A program made the position numbers and the translations under genes. A stretch of 35,458 nt of DNA from Alkalihalobacillus pseudalcaliphilus (lineage in GTDB: Bacteria > Bacillota > Bacilli > Bacillales > Bacillaceae_D): positions 217,722 to 253,179 of the forward strand of contig LFJO01000005.1 in the NCBI GenBank assembly GCA_001038565.1, given 5' to 3'. The first letter of the stretch is position 1. Each line of letters begins with the position of its first letter. This document shows positions 7,213 through 14,980 of this stretch, piece by piece. The notes under the pieces are model-generated. The model had not been told where the DNA came from and made no database searches. It saw only the letters and a list, made by a program, of their open reading frames with translations.

Positions 7213-9357
7213 CTAGTTAAACTTTACAATGATTGAGTCATTCTCCATGTCCACTTTAATGGATTGAACTTGTTCTTCATCTAAAATGATATCGGTTATT
7301 TTGTCTTCGAGATGTTCTTGAATAGTCCGACGAAGTGGCCTAGCACCAAACGCTTTGTGGTAACCTAGCACCGCTAGCTTTTCTTTAGCGGACTGGCTAA
7401 CCTCGAGATTTACATTTTTCGACGCCATTGAATGTCTTAATTCGTTTATCATTAACTCTACAATTTCAATCAAATGCTCTTTTTCGAGATGTTTAAATTC
7501 AATGATATTATCAAAACGGTTAAGGAATTCAGGTTTAAAGAAGCTTGATAATGAATCTAGTACAGAAGCCTCTTTCATCGCTCCATTCCCTTTTTCAAAA
7601 CCTACTTCTACTTTTTTAGTAGCAACGCCTGCATTACTTGTCATTATAATAACCGTGTCTTTGAAGCTTACCTTACGACCTTGACTATCCGTTAAGTGTC
7701 CATCTTCTAAGATTTGTAAAAACATGTGCTGTACATCTGGATGTGCTTTTTCAATCTCATCTAATAAAATGATGGAATATGGTTTTCTACGCACTTTTTC
7801 CGTTAACTGACCAGCTTCATCATGTCCGATATACCCTGGGGGAGAACCGATTAATTTAGAAACAGAATGCTTCTCCATGTATTCACTCATATCCAATCGA
7901 ACCATTGCCTCTTTTGAACCAAATAATTCAGCGGCTAATGTCTTGGTGAGCTCAGTTTTACCGACACCAGTTGGTCCGACGAATAGGAAGGAACCGATTG
8001 GGCGATGTTTGGCTTTTAGGCCAGCTCGAGAACGACGTATTGCTTTTGCGACTTTATTGACGGCTTCTTCTTGACCAATTACTTTCCCAGCTAAAGAAGC
8101 AGCTAGATTTTTCATTTTGGCCGCATCGTTCTTTTGGATTTTACCTACAGGAATACCTGTTTTCTTTTCGATGATTTGTTCAATATCTTCGACTGTGACC
8201 TTAGTACGTTTTGTTTGAGTTGAATCTGAATGTTCCTTTTCAAGCTTGACCTCTTCATCACGAAGTTTAGCAGCTAACTCATAGTTTTCGAGTTGTAAGG
8301 CTTGGTCTTTTTCAACTTCGATTTCTGTTAAGCGTTGTTTCACATCATCTTGACTTGTTATACCTGCTTGTAAGTTCTTTTTAGAACCTGCTTCATCTAA
8401 AAGGTCAATCGCTTTATCTGGTAAGAAACGATCTTGGATATAACGTGATGATAAATGTACACAAGCGGTAATGGCCTCATCGGTAAACTTGACTTGGTGG
8501 AAATCTTCATATTTAGATTGAATTCCTTTTAAAATCTTAACCGCTTCTTCTTGATTAGGTTCTAGGACGGTTACAGGTTGGAAACGACGTTCTAAAGCAG
8601 CGTCTTTTTCGATATCACGATACTCTTTCAAGGTGGTTGCACCGACTAGCTGTAACTCACCTCGTGCTAAAGCTGGCTTAAGTATATTACCTGCATCCAT
8701 CGAGCCTTCTGCTGAACCTGCTCCAACAATGAGGTGGAGTTCATCGATAAAAAGAATGACGTTTTTTCTTTGTTGTAGCTCGGAAATAAGCTGTTTCATT
8801 CTTTCTTCAAATTGTCCGCGTATTCCTGTATTGGAAACTAGTGAGGCAACATCAAGTAAGATTACCTCTTTCTTCTTTAATTTATCTGGTACATCACCTT
8901 CAGCGATTTTAAGGGCAAATCCTTCGATGATCGCTGTTTTTCCAACTCCGGGCTCTCCGATTAATACGGGGTTATTTTTATTGCGTCGATTTAATATTTC
9001 AATTACACGTTCGACCTCAGCATTACGGCCAATAACAGGATCGATTAAACCGGCTCTTGCTGCATCGGTTAAGTTGTATCCAAATTGGTCAAGAAAGCCA
9101 CCGCCACCTTTTCGTTGGCTGGGCTGTGGTTGATTCTTTTGTTCGTTATTCTGACCTTGATTACCTAGTAGTGATTGGAATAAATGGTCCATTCCCATAG
9201 AATGGTCAAATCCACCATTAAATCCAGATGGTATTTGCTTGGACTTCTGTATTTCTTGGTAGCAGGCTGAACATAGTTTCATTTCGTGTTGCTCGTGGTT
9301 ATATTGTAAACGAATATTTATACGTGCTTCATGTTGTTGACAGTTTTGACATTTCAT
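7213..9357 (-). CDS. clpE: ClpE, AAA+ unfoldase with N-terminal zinc finger
   Basis: A 714-residue Hsp100/Clp ATPase that unfolds damaged proteins for ClpP in the cytoplasm. The start is ATG 9357, seven bases after AAGGAGG; 18 extra in-frame codons upstream lack a ribosome site. The N-terminus is the ClpE zinc finger (C3-X2-C6 ... C29-X2-C32), followed by a Gln/Asn-rich linker. Module 1 has GEPGVGKTA and ILFIDELH; a short UVR-like coiled middle region ([16 protein letters not shown]) separates it from module 2 with GPTGVGKTE and [11 protein letters not shown]. subtilis ClpE is ~700 residues, so the gene is full length. Two CtsR boxes embrace its promoter, so it should respond to heat and protein stress. 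ClpC is excluded by the zinc finger and the missing N-repeat domain. Confidence 0.96.
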   Translation of the reverse strand: MKCQNCQQHEARINIRLQYNHEQHEMKLCSACYQEIQKSKQIPSGFNGGFDHSMGMDHLFQSLLGNQGQNNEQKNQPQPSQRKGGGGFLDQFGYNLTDAARAGLIDPVIGRNAEVERVIEILNRRNKNNPVLIGEPGVGKTAIIEGFALKIAEGDVPDKLKKKEVILLDVASLVSNTGIRGQFEERMKQLISELQQRKNVILFIDELHLIVGAGSAEGSMDAGNILKPALARGELQLVGATTLKEYRDIEKDAALERRFQPVTVLEPNQEEAVKILKGIQSKYEDFHQVKFTDEAITACVHLSSRYIQDRFLPDKAIDLLDEAGSKKNLQAGITSQDDVKQRLTEIEVEKDQALQLENYELAAKLRDEEVKLEKEHSDSTQTKRTKVTVEDIEQIIEKKTGIPVGKIQKNDAAKMKNLAASLAGKVIGQEEAVNKVAKAIRRSRAGLKAKHRPIGSFLFVGPTGVGKTELTKTLAAELFGSKEAMVRLDMSEYMEKHSVSKLIGSPPGYIGHDEAGQLTEKVRRKPYSIILLDEIEKAHPDVQHMFLQILEDGHLTDSQGRKVSFKDTVIIMTSNAGVATKKVEVGFEKGNGAMKEASVLDSLSSFFKPEFLNRFDNIIEFKHLEKEHLIEIVELMINELRHSMASKNVNLEVSQSAKEKLAVLGYHKAFGARPLRRTIQEHLEDKITDIILDEEQVQSIKVDMENDSIIVKFN

Positions 9358-9434
9358 TGGTTGTGCCTCCTTCAATAAATGTAAATGTTTCATCGAAGTT
9401 GAAAGATTCAATGAGTGAAGGTCAATTATTTGAC

Positions 9435-9451
9435 TTTGACTATATTTGACC
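9435..9451 (-). promoter_or_regulatory. CtsR operator 2 of clpE
   Basis: On the minus strand GGTCAAA-TAT-AGTCAAA, the CtsR heptad direct repeat with a 3-base spacer, matching the known consensus at 13 of 14 heptad positions. It lies just after the predicted transcription start. A further AGTCAAA/GTCAAA-like half site follows (9420-9436). Confidence 0.9.
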
Positions 9452-9463
9452 TTTATTGATTAT

Positions 9464-9492
9464 AGTATACTCTGACCTTTTCTGACTTTCAA
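9464..9492 (-). promoter_or_regulatory. SigmaA promoter of clpE
   Basis: On the minus strand TTGAAA (9492-9487), 17 bases, TATACT (9469-9464). The start of transcription should fall near 9457, giving a leader of about 100 bases. Confidence 0.8.
9471..9487 (-). promoter_or_regulatory. CtsR operator 1 of clpE, inside the promoter spacer
   Basis: On the minus strand AGTCAGA-AAA-GGTCAGA: two heptads with the CtsR spacing, each carrying the same A-to-G change. It lies between the -35 and -10 boxes, where bound CtsR would exclude RNA polymerase. Weaker than operator 2 but correctly spaced and placed. Confidence 0.7.
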
Positions 9493-9510
9493 GTTTTTTG
9501 CTTTAAAAAT

Positions 9511-9652
9511 TTTGTATGAAAGAGTGCGAACATGGAGCACTACTCGTCGCTACCGAAAATCATGCTCCTCGTCCCCTATGGGGTGGCACTAAGCTAACTG
9601 GCTACGTCAGTGGAGCACAGCTCTGTCACTACGTCCTATGGGATTCACCGCA
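9511..9652 (-). repeat. Dispersed structured repeat, copy C (inverted)
   Basis: Reverse complement of the same core as copies A and B: from the terminal TTTGTATGAAAG (9511-9522) and GTGCGAACAT (9524) through GGGGTGGCACTAAG, AACTGGCT and CACTACGTCC to CACCGCA near 9652. The left third matches best; the central stem is partly decayed. Unlike A and B it has no recognisable arm. It separates the clpE promoter from the flavoprotein gene. A 67-codon frame across it (9516-9719) is spurious. Confidence 0.8.
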
Positions 9653-9709
9653 CGTGAATGTTTTTCTTGGTTATTTGTTCTGTTTTGTAAACCATTACCC
9701 GTTATGCCT

Positions 9710-9737
9710 TTGTTTATAAACATGTACGAATTATAAT
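9710..9737 (+). promoter_or_regulatory. Possible promoter of the flavoprotein operon
   Basis: TTGTTT (9710-9715), 16 bases, TATAAT (9732-9737), about 29 bases before the start codon. The -10 is perfect, the -35 weak. Confidence 0.45.
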
Positions 9738-9765
9738 AATGATTAGAAGAAAGGGTGTTTTTTAG

Positions 9766-10899
9766 ATGGGGAAACATTATGTCATTATTGGAGCGGGAAT
9801 ATTAGGAGCATCAGCAGCTTTTCATTTAGCCGCTTTGAACGAGAAAGTTACGTTGATCGATCGAAACGACCAGGGAAAAGCGACAGATGTAGCAGCAGGG
9901 ATTATTAGTCCGTGGTTATCCCAACGTCGAAATAAGGCTTGGTATTTTTTGGCGAGAAATGGAGCCGCCTATTACCCTAAGTTAGTAGAGATGTTAGCCA
10001 AACATGACGAATACGATGTGGGCTATCAAAAGGTAGGGGCGTTACATGTACATACTGATGAAAGTAAAATTGATAAGATAATTGCTTTAGCCAAAGATAG
10101 AAAAGCTCAAGCTCCTGAGATGGGAGATGTGAGTAAGCTATCGTCTGAACAGGTTGCTCACATGTTCCCGTTATTAACAGAGAGATTATTTGCAGCGTAT
10201 GCTAGTGGTGGGGCAAAGGTAGATGGGAAAAAGCTCAGTCAGGCTTTAAAAAATGCAGCTATCCAGTTAGGAGCAAATTTTATAGAAGGAGATGCGGTCT
10301 TATCGCGACAGAATGAGGAATATGTACAAGTTAATGTTAATCAGCAGACATTAACAGCTGATGAAATTATTGTAACAACAGGTGCATGGGGGCAAGAAAC
10401 TTTAAGATCTCTTCATGTTGATTTTCAAGTGAAACCTCAAAAAGCACAGTTGTTAACCATGCAACTACAGGAAAGAGAAACTGAAGATTGGCCAGTTGTG
10501 ATCGCCCCTTCTACGTTATATATGCTTGCTTTTGAACAAGGAAGAACGGTAATTGGGACGACGCATGAAGATGATAAGGGATTTGATTTAATTCCGACAG
10601 CTGGTGCAGCCCATGAAATACTTAGTAAAGCTTTTAGCTTAGCACCAGATATGAAAAAGGAAGAGTTAGTTGAAATTAAAGTGGGGTTTAGACCTGTAGT
10701 ACCGCATGCATTACCTGTCATTGGACGACTCCCTCATGTTAAAAACGTTATGATTGCAAATGGATTAGGTTCAAGTGGTTTGACGGTCGGTCCATATTTA
10801 GGGAAGGAACTAGCACAGCTTGCACTAGGTAATGATACCGAAATTGATTTAGATCTTTATAAAATTGAGCAAGTAATAGGAGGTGGCAATGCTGTTTGA
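9766..10899 (+). CDS. FAD-dependent oxidoreductase, DAO family
   Basis: A 377-residue flavoenzyme of the D-amino-acid oxidase/dehydrogenase (DAO) fold, probably oxidising an amino acid or secondary amine. The N-terminal Rossmann dinucleotide motif is clear: IIGAGILGASAAFHLA with the acidic end of strand 2 in LIDRN. A second nucleotide-contact region (TADEIIVTTGAWG, ~205) and the C-terminal GFRPVVPHALPVIGRLP...ANGLGSSGLTVGP (~300-350), which closes over FAD, complete the family pattern. The start is ATG 9766 with AAAGGG upstream. The following gene overlaps its end by 11 bases. DadA, SoxB or ThiO-like functions are possible; no thiamine genes are adjacent, so the substrate is left open. Confidence 0.85.
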   Translation: MGKHYVIIGAGILGASAAFHLAALNEKVTLIDRNDQGKATDVAAGIISPWLSQRRNKAWYFLARNGAAYYPKLVEMLAKHDEYDVGYQKVGALHVHTDESKIDKIIALAKDRKAQAPEMGDVSKLSSEQVAHMFPLLTERLFAAYASGGAKVDGKKLSQALKNAAIQLGANFIEGDAVLSRQNEEYVQVNVNQQTLTADEIIVTTGAWGQETLRSLHVDFQVKPQKAQLLTMQLQERETEDWPVVIAPSTLYMLAFEQGRTVIGTTHEDDKGFDLIPTAGAAHEILSKAFSLAPDMKKEELVEIKVGFRPVVPHALPVIGRLPHVKNVMIANGLGSSGLTVGPYLGKELAQLALGNDTEIDLDLYKIEQVIGGGNAV

Positions 10900-11425
10900 T
10901 CCAACTGTTTTTGAGAATCTGAAGGTCGGATTTGAAAATGAAGTGTATGACCGTGATAACCTAGATCAAGAAATTATAATAAGCGGGAGAAAAGACCATC
11001 TCGATTTGGCGAATATGTCTCGTTCGTTTTCTCTCACATTTCAATTAGAAGAGACTAGTACGGTACAAGCTGAAATCCATTTGCATACAGATTTAGAAAA
11101 TATCTCTGCAGAACTTCTAGAATTACCCGGTACTGAGCCAAGTTGTGAACTACTTATACAATTTGAATGCAAACTTGTAAACCCGGAAAGAACATGTGCT
11201 GAAATTGAGGGGGCATTCAAATCAGTTTGGGAGCGGGATTTAAACGTAGAACAAAAGTTATCGCAATTATTTAAAAGGCCTCTGCAAGCGAAACAGTGGG
11301 ATAATCACATCACCTTACATTTTCAAAGAAGGATTACAGAAGAACAAATGAATGATATATCAGGATTAATTGATTATACAATCAATTCATTACATGCATT
11401 AGAACAAATAGCTGGTATCGTTTAA
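10889..11425 (+). CDS. Conserved-looking protein of unknown function
   Basis: A 178-residue soluble, acidic protein (no membrane segment, no signal peptide). I do not recognise the family. The first half alternates charged and hydrophobic residues as in a beta-sheet (FSLTFQLEE, VQAEIHLHTD, CELLIQFECKL). The last 50 residues look helical (EEQMNDISGLIDYTINSLHALEQIAGI). The start is ATG 10889, five bases after AGGAGG and 11 bases inside the flavoprotein gene, so the two are translationally coupled. A GTG two codons upstream lies within the ribosome site and is unlikely. The coupling suggests a partner or regulator of the flavoenzyme, which is inference only. Confidence 0.7.
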   Translation: MLFDPTVFENLKVGFENEVYDRDNLDQEIIISGRKDHLDLANMSRSFSLTFQLEETSTVQAEIHLHTDLENISAELLELPGTEPSCELLIQFECKLVNPERTCAEIEGAFKSVWERDLNVEQKLSQLFKRPLQAKQWDNHITLHFQRRITEEQMNDISGLIDYTINSLHALEQIAGIV

Positions 11426-11426
11426 A

Positions 11427-11510
11427 GCGGTGCCGGGTGTTGTAGGAAAGGCCTGAAAGTAACAACATAGAGAGTAAAAGTGGTGCCAGTTGTTGTAGGA
11501 AAAGTAGGCC
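11427..11510 (+). repeat. Two imperfect 27-30-bp direct repeats
   Basis: Copy 1 (11427-11453) and copy 2 (11481-11510) share GGTGCC, TGTTGTAGGAAA and AGGCC. They follow the unknown gene and precede the riboswitch promoter. No protein is credible here. They resemble relics of an intergenic repeat, unrelated to the 142-nt element. Confidence 0.5.
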
Positions 11511-11578
11511 TCCATTCTCGGAGAGCTTATTGAAGAAAAGCACCTCGCCTTTAGGGTAACGTTCCAACAAAAAATACA

Positions 11579-11607
11579 TTGACAAGTTAAGGTAAAAGGA
11601 TTAAAGT
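11579..11607 (+). promoter_or_regulatory. Promoter of the riboswitch-YkvA-TerC unit
   Basis: TTGACA (11579-11584), 17 bases, TAAAGT (11602-11607). The -35 is perfect and the start would fall near 11614, just before the riboswitch. Confidence 0.65.
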
Positions 11608-11631
11608 AATCTTATAAATAATACAGCTGAA

Positions 11632-11758
11632 TAAACCTCCTAAAGGGGAGTAGCTTTTACAGCAAAGTCGTCATTACGGAGCAGATGCTCTCGGCTTTGT
11701 TGGCAACTTTACATAATGTTGTTAGCAAGACCTTTACTGATAACGGTAAAGGTCTTTT
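11632..11758 (+). ncRNA. yybP-ykoY manganese riboswitch
   Basis: Key elements in order: AAAGGGGAGTAGC (11642-11654), a long hairpin GCAAAGTCG...CGGCTTTG (about 11662-11699), TTGGCAAC (11700-11707), a small variable hairpin (AACTTTACATAATGTTGTT), then TAGCAAGACCTTT (11723-11735), which pairs back with AAAGG to close P1. This is the Mn2+-sensing yybP-ykoY class. The 3' P1 strand CCTTTAC is also the 5' arm of the following terminator, so ligand binding should hold P1, block the terminator and switch the genes on. The downstream TerC gene is of the class found behind this riboswitch in B. subtilis (ykoY), which supports the call. Confidence 0.9.
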
Positions 11759-11760
11759 TC
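11727..11760 (+). terminator. Riboswitch-controlled terminator 1
   Basis: AGACCTTTAC (11728-11737) pairs with GTAAAGGTCT (11746-11755), followed by T5. The 5' arm is shared with the P1 stem of the riboswitch. Confidence 0.9.
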
Positions 11761-11770
11761 TGTTCATTTT

Positions 11771-11800
11771 GACCTTTACCGAAGCGGTGAAGGTTTTTTT
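11771..11800 (+). terminator. Second, adjacent terminator with a similar arm
   Basis: ACCTTTACCG (11772-11781) pairs with CGGTGAAGGT (11785-11794), loop AAG, then seven T's. It begins only 11 bases after terminator 1 and repeats the GACCTTTAC word of its 5' arm. It still precedes the ribosome site of the first gene, so readthrough must pass both. Confidence 0.85.
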
Positions 11801-11841
11801 AGTGTTAGAGGGAGGTTACATGAAACTAAAGAGGTGAAAAA

Positions 11842-12105
11842 ATGAAACGGTTCTTCAAACGATTATTATTTTTATTAACATTTTGGCGCTCAATACCAAA
11901 AATAGTAAGATTTTATCGCATGAAGGAGATCAAACTTTCTACAAAAGTGATATACACAATAGCTATCATAGGCTATTTGGCTTTACCGTTTGATTTAATA
12001 CCTGATTTTATTGTCGGTCTTGGATTTGTTGATGATGTTTTTATTGTCGGATTTCTACTTGACCGCATGATTAGAAAGACGATAGCACAAGATAAAAAAA
12101 GATAA
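11842..12105 (+). CDS. YkvA-like small membrane protein (DUF1232)
   Basis: An 87-residue protein with a basic N-terminus (FFKRLLFLLTFWRSIPK) and the DUF1232 core: YTIAIIGYLALPFDLIPDF followed by GFVDDVFIVGFLLDRM. The PFDLIPDF and DD motifs are the family signature. It probably has one or two membrane-associated helices. It starts at ATG 11842 after AGAGGTG and is the first gene behind the manganese riboswitch, 28 bases ahead of the TerC gene. Its role is unknown; expression together with a manganese exporter suggests metal homeostasis at the membrane. Confidence 0.82.
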   Translation: MKRFFKRLLFLLTFWRSIPKIVRFYRMKEIKLSTKVIYTIAIIGYLALPFDLIPDFIVGLGFVDDVFIVGFLLDRMIRKTIAQDKKR

Positions 12106-12133
12106 TCTTGGTTGCCAAGAGAGGAGCTTTTAA

Positions 12134-12970
12134 TTGGATGTTTCATTAATACTTGAATACGGTTGGGTTCTTTTATTATTAATATTATTAGAAGGTATAT
12201 TAGCGGCAGATAACGCATTAGTATTAGCGATTATGGTCAAACATTTACCAGAAAAGGAGCGTAAAAAAGCATTATTTTATGGTTTAGCTGGTGCTTTTGT
12301 TTTCCGTTTTGCTTCCTTATTTATCATTTCATTTTTAGTCGATGTATGGCAAGTTCAAGCGATTGGTGGATTGTACTTATTATTCATTGCCTTAAACCAT
12401 ATTATTAGAAAATGGGTATTTCGAAAGCGGCCAGATGACGAAACAAAAAGACCTAAGAAAAAAGCAGGTTTCTGGGTTACGGTATTAAAAGTTGAAATAG
12501 CTGATATCGCTTTTGCGGTTGACTCGATATTGGCTGCTGTGGCACTTGCGATAGCCTTACCACCTACTGGGCTCGGAACCATTGGTGGAATGGACTCAGG
12601 ACAATTTATGGTTATTTTAACAGGTGGATTAATTGGTGTTATTATTATGCGATTTGCGGCTACTTGGTTTGTAAAAGTACTTCATGCCAGACCAGGACTG
12701 GAGATTGCTGCATTTATGATTGTAGGTTGGGTCGGGGTGAAATTAATTGTCCTTACATTATCTCACGAAGATCTCGCCGTTATCCCGCATGACTTTGCTC
12801 ATTCAACAGGATGGAAATTATTCTTCTATTCAGTCCTTATATTAATTGCTGTAGGTGGATGGTTCTTATCTAAGAAAGATCCTGAAGCTGAAAAGAAAGT
12901 TGAGAAAATTGAAGAAGAAGTAGAAGAGGAATTAAAAGAAGAGAATCAAGTGAAAGATCGTGAATTTTAA
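12134..12970 (+). CDS. ykoY: TerC-family Mn2+ exporter, YkoY/MeeY-like
   Basis: A 278-residue membrane protein of the TerC family with about seven helices. Conserved acidic metal-site motifs are present: EGILAADNALV (helix 1, ~20-30) and VEIADIAFAVDSILAAVA (~120-138). The C-terminus is a long Glu/Lys-rich cytoplasmic tail (EKKVEKIEEEVEEEL). The start is TTG 12134 with GAGAGGAG upstream. B. subtilis YkoY (MeeY) exports manganese and helps load secreted enzymes; control by a Mn2+ riboswitch here fits that role. YceF/MeeF is the alternative paralogue, but in B. subtilis it is YkoY that has the riboswitch. Confidence 0.9.
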   Translation: MDVSLILEYGWVLLLLILLEGILAADNALVLAIMVKHLPEKERKKALFYGLAGAFVFRFASLFIISFLVDVWQVQAIGGLYLLFIALNHIIRKWVFRKRPDDETKRPKKKAGFWVTVLKVEIADIAFAVDSILAAVALAIALPPTGLGTIGGMDSGQFMVILTGGLIGVIIMRFAATWFVKVLHARPGLEIAAFMIVGWVGVKLIVLTLSHEDLAVIPHDFAHSTGWKLFFYSVLILIAVGGWFLSKKDPEAEKKVEKIEEEVEEELKEENQVKDREF

Positions 12971-12978
12971 TCCAAATA

Positions 12979-13009
12979 AAACGAGTGACCATAGGGTTGC
13001 TCGTTTTTT
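12979..13009 (+). terminator. Terminator after the TerC gene
   Basis: AACGAGTGACC / GGTTGCTCGTT stem with a G-T pair and an ATAG loop, followed by T6. Confidence 0.9.
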
Positions 13010-13029
13010 CCTATTGAAGATACTGAAAA

Positions 13030-13058
13030 TTGTAAAAATAATAAAATTATGATATAAT
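13030..13058 (+). promoter_or_regulatory. Promoter of the MBL hydrolase gene
   Basis: TTGTAA (13030-13035), 17 bases, TATAAT (13053-13058). The start would be near 13065, leaving a leader of about 130 bases that contains the mini-ORF and hairpins described separately. Confidence 0.7.
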
Positions 13059-13087
13059 TAACCTTTACTTAAGGAGGGATTAGTCCA

Positions 13088-13105
13088 ATGGTAGCTCTTT
13101 TCTAA
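13088..13105 (+). CDS. Five-residue leader peptide MVALF (putative)
   Basis: AAGGAGGG (13071-13078) stands nine bases before ATG GTA GCT CTT TTC TAA. This is a near-perfect ribosome site for a reading frame of only five codons in the leader of the MBL gene. It overlaps two mutually exclusive hairpins: CTCTT/AAGAG (13096-13109) and GAGAGAATTTCTA / TAGAAAGTCTCTC (13106-13118 with 13142-13154, one mismatch). A ribosome stopping at the end of the frame would cover the shared arm. That is the layout of leader-peptide control, but neither hairpin masks the main gene's ribosome site, so the output is unclear. Confidence 0.5.
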   Translation: MVALF

Positions 13106-13193
13106 GAGAGAATTTCTATAGCTAATTAAATTTACAACATGTAGAAAGTCTCTCGCATTCATGAGGAATATAAATGAAGAAGAGGAGATTAAC

Positions 13194-14042
13194 ATGTTAA
13201 ATAAATGGAATGAACATATCTATTATTTGTCACATGATGAAAAACAGGAAAGACCAGTATTAGGGTTAGTATGTGGTGAAAAGTATAGTTTAATCATTGA
13301 TGGTGGCAACTCGCCACAACATGCCCAAGAGTTTTTAAGAGAAATAGAGAAATTATCAATTCCACCTATCCGTTATCTGGTCATTACTCACGCTCATTGG
13401 GATCATTTCTTAGGAGCGAATGAGTATGATGCCACAATCATTATGAACCGACGGACGCATCAGAAATGGAAAAAATGGCAGCTAGATTCACTTACTGATG
13501 CCTCATTACAGCAATTAGTCGATCAGCAACTAATCAATGAATATGCGATGAAAGCCATTCAGGAAAATCTGATAAATGACCCTTTATTTCAATTAAGGGA
13601 CCCGGACATTATTTTTGATGAGACACTGAAAATAGATTTAGGTCATAAAATATGTCAAATCGATACAGTAAGCAGTACACATACTAATGACTCCACCATT
13701 GTCTACTTAGAAGATGATGAACTAATCTTTTTAGGAGATTGTGCGTATGGTAAAACTAGAAATTCATTGTTTCACTATGAACAACAAATGTTAAACCCAA
13801 TGATTGAAGATATTCAAAAGTATCAAGCTAAATATTTTCTATTGGGACATGAATCAATCTGTGACTTAGCTGAAATGGATTTATATTGGAAGGAATTACA
13901 AATAGCCAATAAGGCTGTGAAGTCAACATCTTTAGAAGAAGCAATGATTCATTTCGAAAAAGAGTTCAAACGAAAAGCAAATGAGAATGAGACTTTTTTT
14001 ATACAAGCATTTGTTAACGATCAAATATTAAAACAGCATTAA
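13194..14042 (+). CDS. MBL-fold metallo-hydrolase
   Basis: A 282-residue cytoplasmic metallo-beta-lactamase-fold hydrolase. The metal-binding motif THAHWDH (H66, H68, D70, H71) is intact; the next ligands are visible in SSTHTNDST (~165), FLGDCAYG and FLLGHES. The fold typically binds two Zn or Fe ions and hydrolyses esters, thioesters or lactams; the substrate cannot be told. The start is ATG 13194, seven bases after AGAGGAG; an in-frame ATG at 13161 has no ribosome site. A terminator follows, so the gene is probably monocistronic, driven by the 13030 promoter with its mini-ORF leader. Confidence 0.87.
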   Translation: MLNKWNEHIYYLSHDEKQERPVLGLVCGEKYSLIIDGGNSPQHAQEFLREIEKLSIPPIRYLVITHAHWDHFLGANEYDATIIMNRRTHQKWKKWQLDSLTDASLQQLVDQQLINEYAMKAIQENLINDPLFQLRDPDIIFDETLKIDLGHKICQIDTVSSTHTNDSTIVYLEDDELIFLGDCAYGKTRNSLFHYEQQMLNPMIEDIQKYQAKYFLLGHESICDLAEMDLYWKELQIANKAVKSTSLEEAMIHFEKEFKRKANENETFFIQAFVNDQILKQH

Positions 14043-14062
14043 TCAAGTAATTGGATATATGG

Positions 14063-14095
14063 GACACTCCTGCTTCTAGCAAGGGGTGTCTTTTT
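14063..14095 (+). terminator. Terminator after the MBL gene
   Basis: GACACTCC-TGC / GCA-AGGGGTGTC stem with a TTCTA loop, followed by five T's. Confidence 0.9.
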
Positions 14096-14144
14096 AATGC
14101 TATAGTTAAAAAATGATAATGACTTATAAAAAAGGAGTGAAAAA

Positions 14145-14903
14145 ATGAGAAGATTAACTACATATGACCAATATGTAAAAAAATTAACGGTTTTAGAGGA
14201 GCGAATAGAAAATAAAAAGCAGTTCCCTTTTTCTTTGCCTGCAATTCGTTCATTAGACGAGCTTATTTTTCATCCAAATGTAACGTATATCATGGGTGAG
14301 AATGGGATGGGAAAGTCGACTCTTCTAGAAGCAATTGCCGTTAACTATGGTTTCAATCCTGAAGGAGGAACGAAAAATTTTAACTTTGCAAGTTATGAAA
14401 GTCATTCGAATTTAGATCGTTATATTCGATTAAGTAAAGGTGTGAAAAGACCAAAGGATGGCTTTTTCTTTCGAGCAGAAACTTTTTATAATGTTGCAAC
14501 CAATATTGAAGAGTTAGATGAAGGTGATGGAGGTCCAAAAATTATCGACCGCTTTGGCGGGAAGTCTTTACATGAGCAATCACATGGTGAGTCTTTTTTT
14601 GCTGCCTTTATGAATCGGTTCTCAGGGAATGGGTTATATATTCTTGATGAGCCTGAGGCAGCCTTGTCACCTATGCGTCAACTGTCGTTATTAGCAAGGA
14701 TTCATGAATTGATCGAAAATGGTTCGCAATTCATCATATCCACACATTCACCATTGTTAATGGCTTATCCGGAATCGACATTATATCAATTAAATGAAGT
14801 TGGCATATCCACGGTTACGCTCGAGGAAACAGAGCATTATCAGATCATGGAGCAATTCTTTAATGATAAGCAGCGGTTGTTCTATCACTTGTTCCAACGT
14901 TAA
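14145..14903 (+). CDS. ABC-type AAA ATPase (solitary, SMC-like head)
   Basis: A 252-residue soluble ATPase without membrane partner. Walker A GENGMGKST (51-59), an ABC-like signature SHGES (146-150), Walker B LYILDEPEA (164-172) and a switch His in STHSP (~199-203) are all present. The sequence between Walker A and the signature is short, with no coiled-coil arms. It belongs with the RecF/SMC-like predicted ATP-binding proteins (AAA_21-type), many of which act in DNA transactions or in toxin and defence modules. The start is ATG 14145 after AAGGAG. It is followed at 77 bases, without a terminator, by an SF2 helicase gene, which supports a DNA-related role. Specific function unknown. Confidence 0.8.
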   Translation: MRRLTTYDQYVKKLTVLEERIENKKQFPFSLPAIRSLDELIFHPNVTYIMGENGMGKSTLLEAIAVNYGFNPEGGTKNFNFASYESHSNLDRYIRLSKGVKRPKDGFFFRAETFYNVATNIEELDEGDGGPKIIDRFGGKSLHEQSHGESFFAAFMNRFSGNGLYILDEPEAALSPMRQLSLLARIHELIENGSQFIISTHSPLLMAYPESTLYQLNEVGISTVTLEETEHYQIMEQFFNDKQRLFYHLFQR

Positions 14904-14980
14904 AAAAATATCAGTTGCCAAAGCGAGTGAGAAAGCTATAGACTAGTAGAGTTGATCATAAAGCAAGTGGAGCTGGAAAT

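Noticed and set aside
8633-9133. 166-codon plus-strand frame opposite clpE
   Set aside because: Antisense shadow of the conserved clpE coding sequence; no ribosome site and Ser/Pro-rich, as antisense frames of such genes often are.
9516-9719. 67-codon plus-strand frame
   Set aside because: It lies on inverted repeat copy C and starts within its terminal motif; the composition follows the repeat rather than a protein family.
14113-14127. TGATAATGACTTATA resembling a Fur box before the ATPase gene
   Set aside because: Only the left half matches; the right half lacks the dyad.
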